From: Bimastos eiseni
Taxonomy: Eukaryota; Annelida; Clitellata; Crassiclitellata; Lumbricidae
NCBI GenBank assembly: GCA_959347315.1
Contig: OY365806.1
Location: 58,109,655 to 58,173,654, forward strand
Reading direction: 5' to 3'
DNA: 64,000 bases
Within the stretch, counting starts at the first letter, position 1, and each line of letters begins with the position of its first letter. Position numbers and translations under genes: made by a program. This document shows positions 10,926 to 22,289 of this stretch, piece after piece. The notes under the pieces are model-generated. The model did no database searches, had not been told where the DNA came from, and worked only from the letters and a program-made list of their open reading frames with translations.

Positions 10926-12919
10926 ATGCAATTCGTCATCAGCGGCGGCTCCATGTGATCAACCTTCTTCACTAACAACAGTAACAACAATAGTTCTACC
11001 ATGGTCAAAGCTTTCGCGCCCCATCATCCTAATAGGGGCTACATGACAAAGAATATTTTCGCTAGTTTGTTTCAGATATATATTTTGTAATACAGACTTA
11101 GTCACTTAGTATTGGTCTTCAGACTCGCTTCCGCCTTGAGGCCACACGCGAACTATTGGTAGGCCTACGTCACTGACATAATGTCAGTCATCGTTGGAGA
11201 TTTAACGACTTCCCTTTTATCAGTCTTAATTTGATTCTAATTTATGTCAAATGAAAATGGGGACCAAAGTTAAATGGTCGGGCTACTTCGTGTCAGATTT
11301 TCGTCTATAGTTTCATAAATCTGTTTGGCGCGAAGCAGACAGTGTGCCTCAGAACTACACGACGCTCTGTATAGAGATGCTAATATATTTATGAGAACTG
11401 AGAAATGGTGTTTATTAGCAATACCTGGTGCATACGTAGTATAAACATAAGCCTACAACAACAGAGTTAGTTTAGATCACATGAAACTGGTGGCGATATC
11501 TTGATAAGTACATATAGACTATATATATATATAGTCTATAGTAATTCATTAAGAATAAAATAACGCTAAGCTAATACATCAATAGGAAAGTGCATGGTTC
11601 TACGGCGTCTTTGGTATTCATTACAGACCGTCAGTTTTTAAGCTATAGGACACATACATTAAAATATAGATGGAGATAAGAGACAGAGATGGAAGAGAAA
11701 TCGGAAAGCAAAAGGAAGGAGAGGAAGGTTAGATAAAGGTTCATGAAGCTGCGTCGGGATAGTTAGGTCTACTTATTTAGCACTACTGTAATGATCAGAG
11801 GCGCTATCTCTGAAAATACATCTATAGAGTCGACCTCAAGTATTAGGCTACATTTAAAATGTCTTGAAATATTGTCTAGCAATTTCTCAAGCTGACGTAC
11901 GTTCAAATCGTTCAAACCAACCGTCATTCGTCAAAGAAATAATTTACTTGCCAATGAATTTCAAAAGTGAAACCCATAATTATTATTCACGATATCAGAC
12001 TGTGGCTAATTAGGCTGTCTTATGATTTTGTCTGTTCGTCGTACACTTGCAACCGACAATGGGCGATTCAAATCGTACACCTTGTTGTCAAGTTACATTG
12101 TCATGACCTGTGGCTATCGAGACGAGACCAAATATGTGACTATGTGTCAGTTGTCATCGGTTTGCGGTCAAAAAGGACTGCGCTGGGGCTAATAGTCATG
12201 ATGCCAGCAGCGGTTCTTATGGGTGGTCAGAGGGGGCTATAGTCGCCCCAATAAAGCGCCCTTGTAGCAGCATGACTTCGTTGCGGCGCTCTAGAAATAG
12301 TCCGTTTAATAAAGGCTGAGGCCATCCCAAAAGGTATAGTTAGCTACATCATAGATGTATTTTTGATGTCAAATTAGAAATTTTATGGAAAATCTGTTTG
12401 ATGTGCCGCCTCTATTTCCCTCTGGCCACTCCATTCCGTACAAGATAGAACCGCCACTAGCCTACTTGATACTAATTGTCAATGGTGTTTTCCATTGTAA
12501 ATCTATAGGATTTTATCATTTCAGTGCAAAGTAACGAATCATAAGATTGCATTTTGATGACAAAATTATTAAATTTGAAAACTGTCGCCCAGATATCTAT
12601 ATAAAATAGGCCTACATTGAACGCTGAACCATCTGCCTGTTCATTTTGGACAATTCGACACTCTTCGAGTATCTCATAAAACGTTGCACGTAGACAGAAA
12701 TAATAATATATAAATATAGCAATGCCGAAGGAGGTCAGTGATGTTACGGGTCCTGTTTAGTATTTTGGAGTCTACGCAATAGTATTTTATGGGGCTCAGT
12801 TATTGCGGTAGGCTATCTGTTCTTCAGATGGTATAATGAAATCAGTTGTAACACGTATAAATGTGGAATATATGTTATTTTTAAATTATGTTATAACATA
12901 TTGGCGTCTGTGTGTGTAG
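10926..12919. other. non-coding stretch, probable intron of the dishevelled-like gene
   Basis: No coding exon recognised. It contains the AT palindrome at 11513-11540 and two TAGGCCTA words. The 91-residue frame near 11967-12242 has no coding signature or homology that I recognise. Confidence 0.4.
11513..11540. repeat. perfect 28-bp AT-rich palindrome
   Basis: TATAGACT, then an AT run, then AGTCTATA: a perfect self-complementary sequence able to form a cruciform. Confidence 0.9.
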
Positions 12920-14244
12920 ATTGTCATCGGCAGTCGTTAGGCAAACTGACGGCAGAGGGTCTTGTTCACATGACTGATAAGATGACCGCTCTCAACATTG
13001 GCGACGAACTACATGACGACATAAAGTATCCCTACGCCGAGACGTCAGCTAGTACGTCAGATATCAGCAGCATATCCTCTTCTGTAGAGTTCAAGAAGAA
13101 AAGGAAGAAACTTCGGCCGAGGAGTGGACATTCTGTGTCGAGGCACTTGGCCGCACAGCGTCGAATGTCTGATGCCAGCGATACGACGATAGACTCTACC
13201 TTCTCCATGAGGACCGAATCAGTCGTCCTTGACCTTGCCAAGGCCGGGACCAGCCTCGGGATATCCATCGTGGGTCACCGCAATCGCAACGGTGATCAAG
13301 GCATCTTCGTTGGGACCGTCAGACGGGACAGCGTAGCCTTCGAAAGTGGACGGATCCGCCCTGGAAGCTGTCTGCTCGAGGTGAACGGGCAGGACCTGAC
13401 GAAGATGTCCAACGAAGGTGCTCTGCGAACGGTGAGGTCCGAGGCGCAGAAACGAGGTCCACTCCACCTTGTGCTTGGGAAGTTCTGGGACGTCACCAGC
13501 AGCGCCTCGATTAACGAAGATCTCGAAGAGACTATCAGAGAGGAAGGGGTGCACCGACCGCAGGAACTGGCAAGACTGACCTACGTCCATCCAAACTACT
13601 GCCAACCAACAAGAGAATCCAAAATGGACTCGTCTTCCAACATTATGGTTCCGTCTAATTATATCGTAGCCCCGCCCATAAATGCGTTGACCCGGCCAAT
13701 CAATGCTCAGGCCATGCCTATCCGTTCTTCAAACCCATCGGATCGTGCCAGAAGACGAAGTGACCGGACGAGAAACGAACTGAGATCCAGTTATCAGATG
13801 TCAAACCCCGTTGAAGACCATTCATCCATTCACTCGCGACGTCACTCGCTTCCGGGCATCCTTGAACCAGAACCGAGTTACTCAGATTGTCTCCCCGTAC
13901 ATCTTCCTCCCCCTATTCCTCCATGGCCGTATGACCCGAGGTTCGAGGGTCTATCGACGACAGAAGGCTACGCTGTTCACCTGGCCCAGCAGACGCAGTC
14001 ACGAGCCCTGGCCTCGTTGGAATCGCCGCAGACTCTGTTTCGAGGGATAGACCTCATTGAGTGGGTTACCAATCAGTTCAGTTCACACATCGGAGGAATC
14101 AGTCCGAGAGACTTCTCTCAACACCTTCTCGAAAAAGGAGCCATCGTCGACGTCGGCGAATCGAGTAACGTCACAGAATTCTCTGAAAATGGATATTACG
14201 TCATTGTTTCGTCACAGCTATCTGACAAACAGATCGTCATCTAA
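12920..14244 (+). CDS. dishevelled-like protein, PDZ + DEP exon
   Basis: Dishevelled proteins relay Frizzled signals in Wnt and planar-polarity pathways, using DIX, PDZ and DEP domains. Here a single 440-codon exon has: a basic tract KKKRKK; a Ser/Thr-rich lead-in (RRMSDASDTTIDSTFSM) resembling the segment before the Dvl PDZ; a PDZ domain at about 13210-13480 with the carboxylate loop SLGISIVG, GIFVG, GRIRPG, LLEVNG and the Dvl-like MSNEGALR and KFWD at its end; a Pro/Arg/Ser linker; and a DEP-like domain at about 13925-14215 with DLIEWV, LLEKGAIVDV and FSENGYYVI. TAA follows 20 bp later. No DIX domain and no long Dvl C-terminal tail are seen. The first in-frame ATG is at 12970; an acceptor TGTGTGTAG before 12920 fits an upstream exon at 10367 in phase. 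If 12970 is the true start the product is ~424 aa and lacks DIX. An unfound DIX exon further upstream remains possible. Confidence 0.85.
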
Positions 14245-15236
14245 ATTGTTGCAAACGATGACGAGACCGTTGTTCTGTCTTTTGCCATTTTCCGTTATAT
14301 AGCCTTGGCAGTCACAATCTCTTCACTAACTGATCGATGTGTTCATTGCGATGCAGTACATCTTAATAGTCTTGGAGTCTATTGTCTTATATACCTAGGA
14401 GTTCGTGCAGCAAGTAAGCACATAGACTGAGCTGTAGGTTTAACGATTTTCTCGTAACACGAAGTGAGAAATTCGAGCTTCATGTAACGTAGGCTATGTA
14501 TCTGAAATGCCTCGTCATTCCGGTCTCTGTTGAAGCTGGCATTTTCATATACTTAGACTTTTCGTGGGTTTTAGCTAAATCGTAAGGCTATTCACATTCA
14601 ACTTGCAAAAAGAAGTAGAATACTGTCGTGAATGCGTTATCCACAAATTGTTGTTTTGTTATTACGGAGTGTTAGAAATTTTTGAGAATCAGTTAGCGGA
14701 TATAAAACCGTTTTGTTACATGAGTTTTAAACAAAACGTCTATTTCAACAGTATGTAATTCTATCCCGCGTAGTAGACCTGTGGTTCCAGTTTATCGTCT
14801 TTTGTCAGATCTGTGGATAAAAAAACTTTAGTCATAAAACTGTACAAAGCATTTCTATTGCAAGTTTGTCAAAGTCGATAACGCTATTAACAGCGATCGG
14901 CGTCAAGTGAAGGTAGATCCCGCTCTACTTACCTTATAATTCTTAAGTTTTTGGTTATCCATGTAAACATGTTCAGGTTCATTGATCTGAGAGAAGATAT
15001 AGCCCTTAAAATAATGGAGACTTTCGATGTCGTATGGTTGTTCGCCAAGATATTCACCGCAGGCTATTCATTTCAGCTTCTATAGATTCTATGCTGTTAC
15101 GGTTTTGAGATCGTGGTGCGTTAATGATGATTTCAAGAACTCCCTAAAACAGATATTTCAGTAGTTTTCTCTAGTGGCTCCATCTACCGAATTCCGTTAC
15201 AAATATGAAAATACATGTAACAGATATAGAAGGAAT
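14245..15236. other. downstream region of the dishevelled-like gene
   Basis: Probably contains the 3' UTR. I did not find a clear AATAAA signal within 500 bp of the stop. No further gene is seen before the MITE at 15237. Confidence 0.4.
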
Positions 15237-15520
15237 CAGAGGTGTAACAAGCGGGGGGGCAGATGGGGCACCGCCCCCTCAGTTTCAAAAGTGAAGGGGC
15301 ATAGCACTCTCCCCCTTCCAGTTTTAGTGCTCAGTGCCCTCATGTGCCCTCCAAATCTGTTCTTTTTTATGTTTCTCCAATGGCGTTATAAGATGACTTT
15401 TGTTAAGATAATTTGTGCCCCCTTTTTCAAATTTCTGGGGAGGCAAAATTCCAAAAAATGGGAAGGAACAATGTTATTTCAATTATGCCCCCCACTTTTC
15501 AAAACCTTATTACACCTCTG
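15237..15520. mobile_element. hAT-like MITE copy 2 with 8-bp target duplication
   Basis: 284 bp with terminal inverted repeats CAGAGGTGTAACAAG and CCTTATTACACCTCTG, flanked by GAAGGAAT (15229-15236) and GAAGGAAC (15521-15528), which match at 7 of 8 bases. An 8-bp duplication and CAG...CTG termini fit the hAT superfamily. The interior matches the copy at 5547-5841. Confidence 0.85.
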
Positions 15521-15575
15521 GAAGGAACGTACTCTGGAAACCAAATTTTTTTGTAAATATCCTAAATTTCTCGTG

Positions 15576-16638
15576 TGTGGCTAAAAATACCAGTTTCATA
15601 TAATTATGTAGTGTAATTTCTAATTTATAACCAGAAGAGTAACCGGTGCCAATCCTCTGCAAACATGTTGAACCCTCCGATGGAGCCAAAAATGTATTGA
15701 TAGTAGGTATCAAATTCATAATTTCTGGACTATATGACTCAACATTTATGACACACTGCTTTAAAGCCTAGTTCTAGCAGTGCACCAGATTATTAGCGAG
15801 TCTTTCAGTTACATGTCATTGGACGATTAGAGAAATTTCCACGCAAAAGTCACATCAGGGAGACCAGCATGATGCTCCAGCGGTAATCGAAACGGTATAA
15901 TTGCCAGATGGTTTGGTTTAGGCGTTTAGCGCATGACTTGTTGGCCTATGCGTTAAGAAAGAAATCCTAAATGAAATCTGATCTGTGTCTGTTGCATCGC
16001 CATCTGGCGGCGTTAGGCGATAGAGACTTTTACAGCAAGAACGCCTTGCCTTTCGACGATGTTGAATGACCGTTCGATTAATGCTTTCGCCACAGAGTGT
16101 ATGAAATTCCTGAAATTTGATGTCGCCCTTCCAACGTCTTTTGCTCAGAAGTGCACACGCCTCGACGGCGCAATTGCAGTTGTAGGCCTACTGCAGAGCA
16201 ATTGTGCGCGAAAGACTTGCTCAAGGTCCCTACACAGTGACTGAATCCTCGGACGAAGGTCGAACCCTCTCACTCAGCCCACACTGAGTGTTACGGGCCG
16301 ACGCTCTAACCGATCAGGTATGCATTTATTTTAGTAGATGTTCTACGTCATATTCCTAGTCTCCCTGATAATTAACCGGGCTCTGATCGTCCAATGACAT
16401 GTATCTGAAAGACTCGCTAATAATCTGGTGCACTGCTAGAACTAGTCTTTAAAGCAGTGTGTCATAAATGTTGAGTCACATAGTCCAGAAATTATGAATT
16501 TGATACCTACTATCAATACATTTTTGGCTCCATCGGAGGGTTCAACATGCTTGCAGGGGATTGGTACCGGTTACTCTTCTAATTATAAATTAGAAATTAC
16601 ACTATATAATTATATGAAACTGGTATTTTTTAGCCACA
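15576..16638. repeat. large inverted repeat, ~257-bp arms, 548-bp spacer
   Basis: The left arm 15576-15832 and right arm 16381-16638 are reverse complements with only a few differences (GGCTAAAAATACCAG against CTGGTATTTTTTAGCC; CATTGGACGATTAGAG against CTCTGATCGTCCAATG). Identity is high and ends abruptly on both sides. The spacer has a tRNA-like minus-strand sequence and no long coding frame. It may be a foldback element or an inverted duplication around a SINE insertion; transcription across it would give a long hairpin. Confidence 0.9.
16245..16319 (-). mobile_element. tRNA-like / tRNA-derived SINE sequence in the spacer
   Basis: Read on the minus strand it has an A-box-like GATCGGTTAGAGCGTCGG and, ~40 bases on, a B-box-like GAGGGTTCGACC. 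The cloverleaf is imperfect in the anticodon arm, so I call it a SINE head or tRNA relic and not a functional tRNA. It shares the CGGCYYGTAAC motif with the sequence at 63950-64000. Confidence 0.55.
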
Positions 16639-17116
16639 GATTGAACAGCTTTACCAAGATTTCTTTGCATATGAGACTGAAAGACTGGTTTGTTAGAATC
16701 CTATTGCTGATACATTTTGTCTATTTGCAGCTTCTGTTGATGGCTAGTGTTGGTATATTTGTCAAGAGTACTTTCAATATGAGAATGTTCTTTGACCTTA
16801 TTTTAATTTGATTCTATTGTTTATACATTATGTAAACTACTGTGCGTCTGCTGGTAGTATAATAAAGAATATTCTTACTTACTTGCTTGCTTACTTAGTT
16901 ATGTGCACCTTATTCGCTTATCGGAAAACCTTGATTCCCTGTAACTTTTTTAACGTCGTTTAGACTGATCTTTTATGAGGTACTTAGGAGACGATATAGA
17001 AATTTGACATTATCTGTGTCTAATTTAATGCTCGTATATATATGAGCAATAAATTAGCACTATGAGCATTATATATATATGCAATATATATATATTATAT
17101 TTATATATATATATAT

Positions 17117-17163
17117 GATTGATTGCATGCATATATATTATATATATATGCATGCAATCAATC
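17117..17163. repeat. 47-bp AT-rich palindrome
   Basis: GATTGATTGCATGCATATAT is followed after a five-base centre by its reverse complement, ending GCATGCAATCAATC. It lies inside a longer ATATAT tract starting near 17037. Confidence 0.9.
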
Positions 17164-17324
17164 GTGTGCATGTGCATATAATATCATGTTACTCCATTTC
17201 GGTACACCGTCAAAAGCGCCCCACATATAATTTCATTTTAATTCTATAATTAATAATAATACATAATGCACATAATTCTAAATATACTTAATTATTATGC
17301 TGATACTTTTATCAATACAGCTTT

Positions 17325-17455
17325 TATTCAAACATACTTTTTTTCATCAATCCATCTTCCAATTAAACACGATTATTTGCATCAATTCAACTTCCATTTA
17401 GGCCGAAAAATGAATAATTTTCATCAATGCAGATTCTATTTCAACTTGTTATGTG
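17325..17455 (+). repeat. minisatellite related to the array at 35.5 kb
   Basis: Three to four degenerate ~36-bp units built on TTTTCATCAATCCA, CTTCCATTTAGGC and GATTATTTTCATC. The same unit makes up the larger array at 35560-35960, so the family is dispersed. Confidence 0.7.
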
Positions 17456-17459
17456 CATG

Positions 17460-19087
17460 ATAATGGCTGTGCGCACTAACATTCCACACAACTGTGATTT
17501 CACCTAGAATACAATGCACACACATTAGGCCTGCACACACATTAGGCCTATGTATCGTATTTAAATTATTACTAATAATTTTAAATAGTCGATTTCATTC
17601 GCTCTCTAACGATAATGGACATGAGTGTCTACAGGGCACCGAGTCTTGGAAATGAAAAGCCGATCACTTGGACAACCACGCTCACACAATAATCCAAGGC
17701 ATTAGCCTTAAATCCAAGGCTTTGCAGATAATTGAAATGGTTTGCATTTTACAGAGCAACAGTTGGTATCTGAGGATTCTAGAGCGAAGAAAAGAAAGCC
17801 AATAATGTACATAATTCTGATCGATTTATGTTCTGTTTAACTAGTTTCACGCTGCTTGCCAGGCACGTATTGCTCTCCTAATAGCATATTGATAGTAGGC
17901 TAATGGTACCAAGTAACAATAAGCCTATGCGCCATCAATAACTCTGCCTCTCTTACAGAGGGCTCCAACTCTGTCTTATCACCCGCGAACTGCGAAACTA
18001 ATTACTGCAAGACGATATAGGACACAGCGGCGTATTAGTTGGAGTACTCGCCTTATTAGAAGCGAGGATAAAGGCTCGAGTTACTCACGAGTCGGCTACT
18101 CTGTAGTTACTTGAACATATTCTGCTCAATTGATCGGCACCATCAGTTGACGCTCGGTCATAATGCATGCAGCGGCGCTTACTACAACAACTACTTTCAC
18201 TACCACTACTCCCACTTCACTACCTCCACTTCCACTACCACCACTACTAATACTACAAGATACATTCGGAGCTGGAGAGGATATAACCCTTCATACCTGT
18301 TGCAGTAGAAATCGTCAACAGTGAGGGAGGGTCTCGCCTTCTTGTCCGAGACTGGACGCCAGCTGTCGAAAACTACCGGAGACACCCGCGGAATAAGCTT
18401 CCTCTACCAGAACTTTGTCGGCTCAGTGCAGCGGCCTACCAAGGCGCCATGTTAAGGTTGAAAATAGCCGATAAGCGGAATGCCCGGTGACAATGATGAT
18501 AACAATGTGAAGGGTAGATGATGTGACCTTCAGCTTACCATTAAACAGAGTCGGCTATGGTGATTTGCTATAATTGTCAAATAACTGTTCCTTCATCGCA
18601 TTGAGATTTTTAAACTACGTTTTCGTTTTCGATTGGTTTCTTCTGTATTTCTGCATACGACACATCTGATAAGATAATATTTGATTCACAAACAAATGAA
18701 CATTGTTATGTGTGTGTGTTTTAGAACAGTGCGATGAATATGCGATGCCTTACGCAATGAATATAGTGCAAATAGTAATACTCACCAAACCAGAGATTGT
18801 GTGCGAGCCACCCACTGTTTGGTTTTATGGCTAGACGTATACGAGATGGTTGTGGGTCTTAGTGATTCTGACTGCACACGACTGTTTGGTATAAACACTA
18901 TGAATCGATTGGACGTCTATATATTTGTGTCGCGCCTATTGGAGGCGTTTGAAATGGCGTATTTGATTAGAGTAGAAGGAGGAGGAGGAGGAGGGGGTGG
19001 TTTACCTGTAAAAAGCACCGACTGCGATGCCAATCAAAGGGTCTCAGGCAGACGACCGATCACACGGACAACGACACGATTATTGAT

Positions 19088-19088
<1 letters not shown>
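17460..19088. other. intergenic sequence, no gene seen
   Basis: Contains short ACT/ACC trinucleotide tracts (about 18178-18260) and a GGAGGAGG run near 18981. No exon recognised. Confidence 0.4.
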
Positions 19089-19152
<64 letters not shown>

Positions 19153-19181
19153 AACACACACATACAAACACACACACACAC
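19089..19181. repeat. (CA)n microsatellite
   Basis: About 59 bp of perfect CA followed by interrupted CA-rich sequence to about 19181. Confidence 0.98.
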
Positions 19182-19919
19182 TAACAGAAGACGACGTTGC
19201 ACTCATTGTCTGCCTTATATGCAGCTCCGTGAGTTATATTTGTTATTCTGTAATATAATTGGCATTAGACATCTTGACTTATTACGCATATATAATTTTT
19301 TATTGATTCCGTAGGGATGTTGCTGTTGAAAGTCATAGCCAACGTATACGAGTGACACTAGGCGTTAATGACGAAACCGTATACCCAGCACATATATATA
19401 TATACGTGCATATGTATATATATATAGGTCTATAATTTTCACTTAGGCAAATATACATATACATAGGCTTATAGTTATGTGTCTGGCCGTGTATGTGCAG
19501 ATATAGTCATGCATACTCCACCTACCGCCCAGGAACATTTGTATATATATATATATACAACACATATATTTAGTGCATATGTTTAACACATATTTATATA
19601 TACTATTACTGGATGTTGATGAGAGTCCGTCTGATCGGTCGGTCGGTCGGTCGTATGGTCGGAAAGACGAGCCACGAAATCAGAAATTGCAGAGAAGTCG
19701 GAAGGAGACGAACTGCGTTTCATTGAGATTGTTATACAGGTGAATCTCTGGTGAGACTATACGTAATCTTTATTACAAGAACTTTATTACAAGAACTGTT
19801 GTACTTTCAATAGTCATCCGCATCTCAGGCCTTTCGACCTTTAATGTATCAACAGAAATTGTATATATTATGTCTTTCTTTATCTATGTATGGTATGATA
19901 GTAGTGTGTAGTTTCACTT

Positions 19920-19998
19920 TGGCGACATGGTATAATAGGAAAGATCATTAGCTTCGCCTTCCTCCTTGATCTTGGATTGAGACTTGGCACTGGCATAG
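19920..19998 (+). mobile_element. tRNA-derived SINE head, copy 2
   Basis: GGCGACATGGTATAATAGG, then ATCATTAGCTTCGCCTTCC and GGATTGAGACTTGGCACTGG give A- and B-box-like blocks in the right order. It aligns with 7585-7665 through the ATTAGC-TCGCC and TTGGGAC/TTGAGAC blocks. Confidence 0.55.
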
Positions 19999-19999
19999 T

Positions 20000-22013
20000 G
20001 CAGTCTAGGGCCGAGTTATATATAGACTCTAAAAAGGATTTTCAGATAGCCTATACATGTATGCCCTATATATCCATATATTATATCAGTTTAAGTGAAA
20101 TCTGTTGTTGGGATCTCACATGACGCAGCTCTATCCGAATAAAACCTGTTCATGCGAACCATGCAAAAAGTAGATTAGGCAAATCCTCATTTGTTTTCTT
20201 GTTTCAGCGAACATCGCATTTCAGCCATCATTAACTATTTCCAAAATCCTACATCAGTACCTCCTCTTTCTCACTCATGCAATTCGAATTCCTAGGACCG
20301 AACACCGTCAATTGTCTCTATAGATACGTATACCTTACTTTGTACCTGTTCTGGAAACGACATTTGTTTCCCACTTGACCCCACTTTGTTCTTCGAACAC
20401 TAAGGACATCCCGACGTTTTAATTGTTAACTTGAAACTAGAATCAATCAAACTTGATGTAGCGCCTCTTCAAGAAATCTACTATAGAGCTAACCAATCTG
20501 ATGTTAAATGTCGTTAAGAACGAATATACTACCAGGTTTATCAGTTAGCAAAACAGTGCACAGTATACGCTGATAGAGTCACAAGCGTGGAACCAAACAA
20601 TGGATTCCCGTCGACGGCTGGCTAATGGCAAAGATGTTCAGAGTCTTTGGGCCAAATTGTGTCGAAGGGTATATTATACAACCATAGCATATAAGGTTAT
20701 AGATACATCCGTTTTTCCTATAATTGATTTAACATGCCACTCGGGGATGAGATGAGTGAAGTTGGTGTCCGTTGCGTTTCTCACAGACGATTATGGACTT
20801 TCCAAGGAGGGTATACGCCTTGGCTTGGGGTCTACTTTTGAGCCAGCGACGCTCCGGTTACAAGGCACAGAATATTGTAATATCCAAACTTCTAGAGCGC
20901 CACTCAAAAGCCAAGCCATGGGCACCAGCTCGTTAACGTGTGCTGCGTCAAATCAAAGGGGTTATTCAAAGGGTAGTCATGCCGCTACACCACAAAATCT
21001 GCATAGACTAACCGTAATCGTAATCTTTCGTAATCTCAACATTTCTACAGCGCCCACAAAAGCGAAGTCGCGGTAATCAGCTTATCCACAGGCGCTAACC
21101 ACTCCTAGCAGACAACCACGAAAGTGTTCTATCCGTTGAGTACAGTCGACCTCAGAAATTTCACACAGACCGTAGCAAAAAACCGAAGTCTTAAATTTAA
21201 TTAATGTGTGACCAATATATGGGTAGACGGATCAATGACTGTTAGAGTTTGTGTCGAGTTAGAATTCTGTTTTTCTCACTCAATGATCCAATTGCATAAT
21301 AATGAATAGCTTTTGGACTTCCAATATGGCGATTAGGCCACAGTGAGTGCAAGGTCATGTTGTTTTGAACCCGATGTTTACATGTGACGATTCGGTTGCT
21401 CGCGGTGCATGCAGGACTAATTATTGTAATTTGCGATCATGGTTAAACTGAGCAGTCCGCGCCAGGACTTCTTAGTTCTTACCTGAAACTTTTTCAGCTG
21501 TATTATTTAAAACAGGCCTATCTGAACTGGCAGATTTGTATTTTTAAAAGTTTGGTTTCAGAGACATAGGTCTAATTAGGTAAAATCTGACGCATATGTC
21601 TCTAATAAAATCTTTTTAAACAAGCACGAAAACCCTTCAGTCCAGAAACATCGCCTGTGGTATTCTTCTGCCCAGTTTGTCGCATTTACATAAAAGCGGT
21701 GAGCTTCAGAAGCTAAATGTATTAGCTAATGAGCAATGTAGGCTATCAATGTGTGATTAACGGACTGAAGCAATCTAGCAGATAGATTGATGATGACTAA
21801 ATATAGGCTGCATTTGTGTTTTAATGATCGGCTGAAGCAGAAACATTGACGGTCTGTTTATTTTTAGTTGCCGCGTACGAAAGTGAAGCGTTGCATGAAG
21901 GCCAGTATTGGAGGATTTATCGGTCGAGCGGCGTTGCTACCAATAGTTAATCGTTGCTTCAACCGGAGACGCAGCGGTTGGTGAATCAGTAAGTTGCCGT
22001 AGTCTTACTCGGA
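20000..22013. other. intergenic / upstream region of the CNB-domain gene
   Basis: No exon recognised. GATGTAGCGCCTCTTCAAG near 20456 resembles the inverse 3' end of the retrotransposon family seen at 39975 and 43620. I see no clear promoter element close to the ATG at 22051. Confidence 0.35.
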
Positions 22014-22081
22014 AAGCGTTGTAGACGGGTGCTCTTCATCTTCAACGACGATGACTTCGTTTCTGTACGATCGCGTAATCA
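22014..22081 (+). repeat. duplicated start-codon segment, copy 1
   Basis: 68 bp running from AGCGTTGTAGA through the ATG at 22051 to GATCGCGTAATCA. A near-identical copy follows at 22222-22289, inside the putative first intron. Confidence 0.9.
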
Positions 22082-22183
22082 GCGTCATCTCGAAGCCTCC
22101 CAATCGTCGAGAAGACAGGGAAATAATCGACCTAATGCCCTGGTTCCAGAAGAAATCAGAACTGTTCAGATCCGTCGAAAAAG
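22051..22183 (+). CDS. CNB-domain protein (CNBD2-like), first coding exon
   Basis: Starts MTSFLYDRVISVISKPPNRR and goes on with DLMPWFQKKSELFRSVEK, the helical lead-in (PWFxxKSELF) typically found just before a cyclic nucleotide-binding domain. It ends at GAAAAAG|GTAAGG, a strong donor, in phase 1 (44 codons plus one base). The ATG is the first in this frame in the exon. The next exon, which should begin the CNB beta-barrel, was not found between here and 27673. The 26628-26827 assembly gap could hide it. Confidence 0.75.
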
Positions 22184-22221
22184 GTAAGGATCAATTCCAA
22201 TGGTTTGTATCTAATTGATTG

Positions 22222-22289
22222 TAGCGTTGTAGAAAGGCGTCCTTCATCTTCAACGACAATGACTTTGTTTCTGTACGATCGCGTAATCA
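22222..22289 (+). repeat. duplicated start-codon segment, copy 2
   Basis: Copies the end of the 5' UTR and first codons of the exon at 22051. Its ATG reads MTLFLYDRVIIVAYH then stops, so it cannot replace the real start. Confidence 0.85.

Noticed and set aside
17325..17455. CRISPR-like spaced repeats
   Set aside because: Units are contiguous and diverged, with no constant repeat and unique spacers, in a eukaryotic genome. It is a minisatellite.
21080..21125. GAGTGGTTAGCGCCTG on the minus strand, like a tRNA A box
   Set aside because: No B box at the expected distance.
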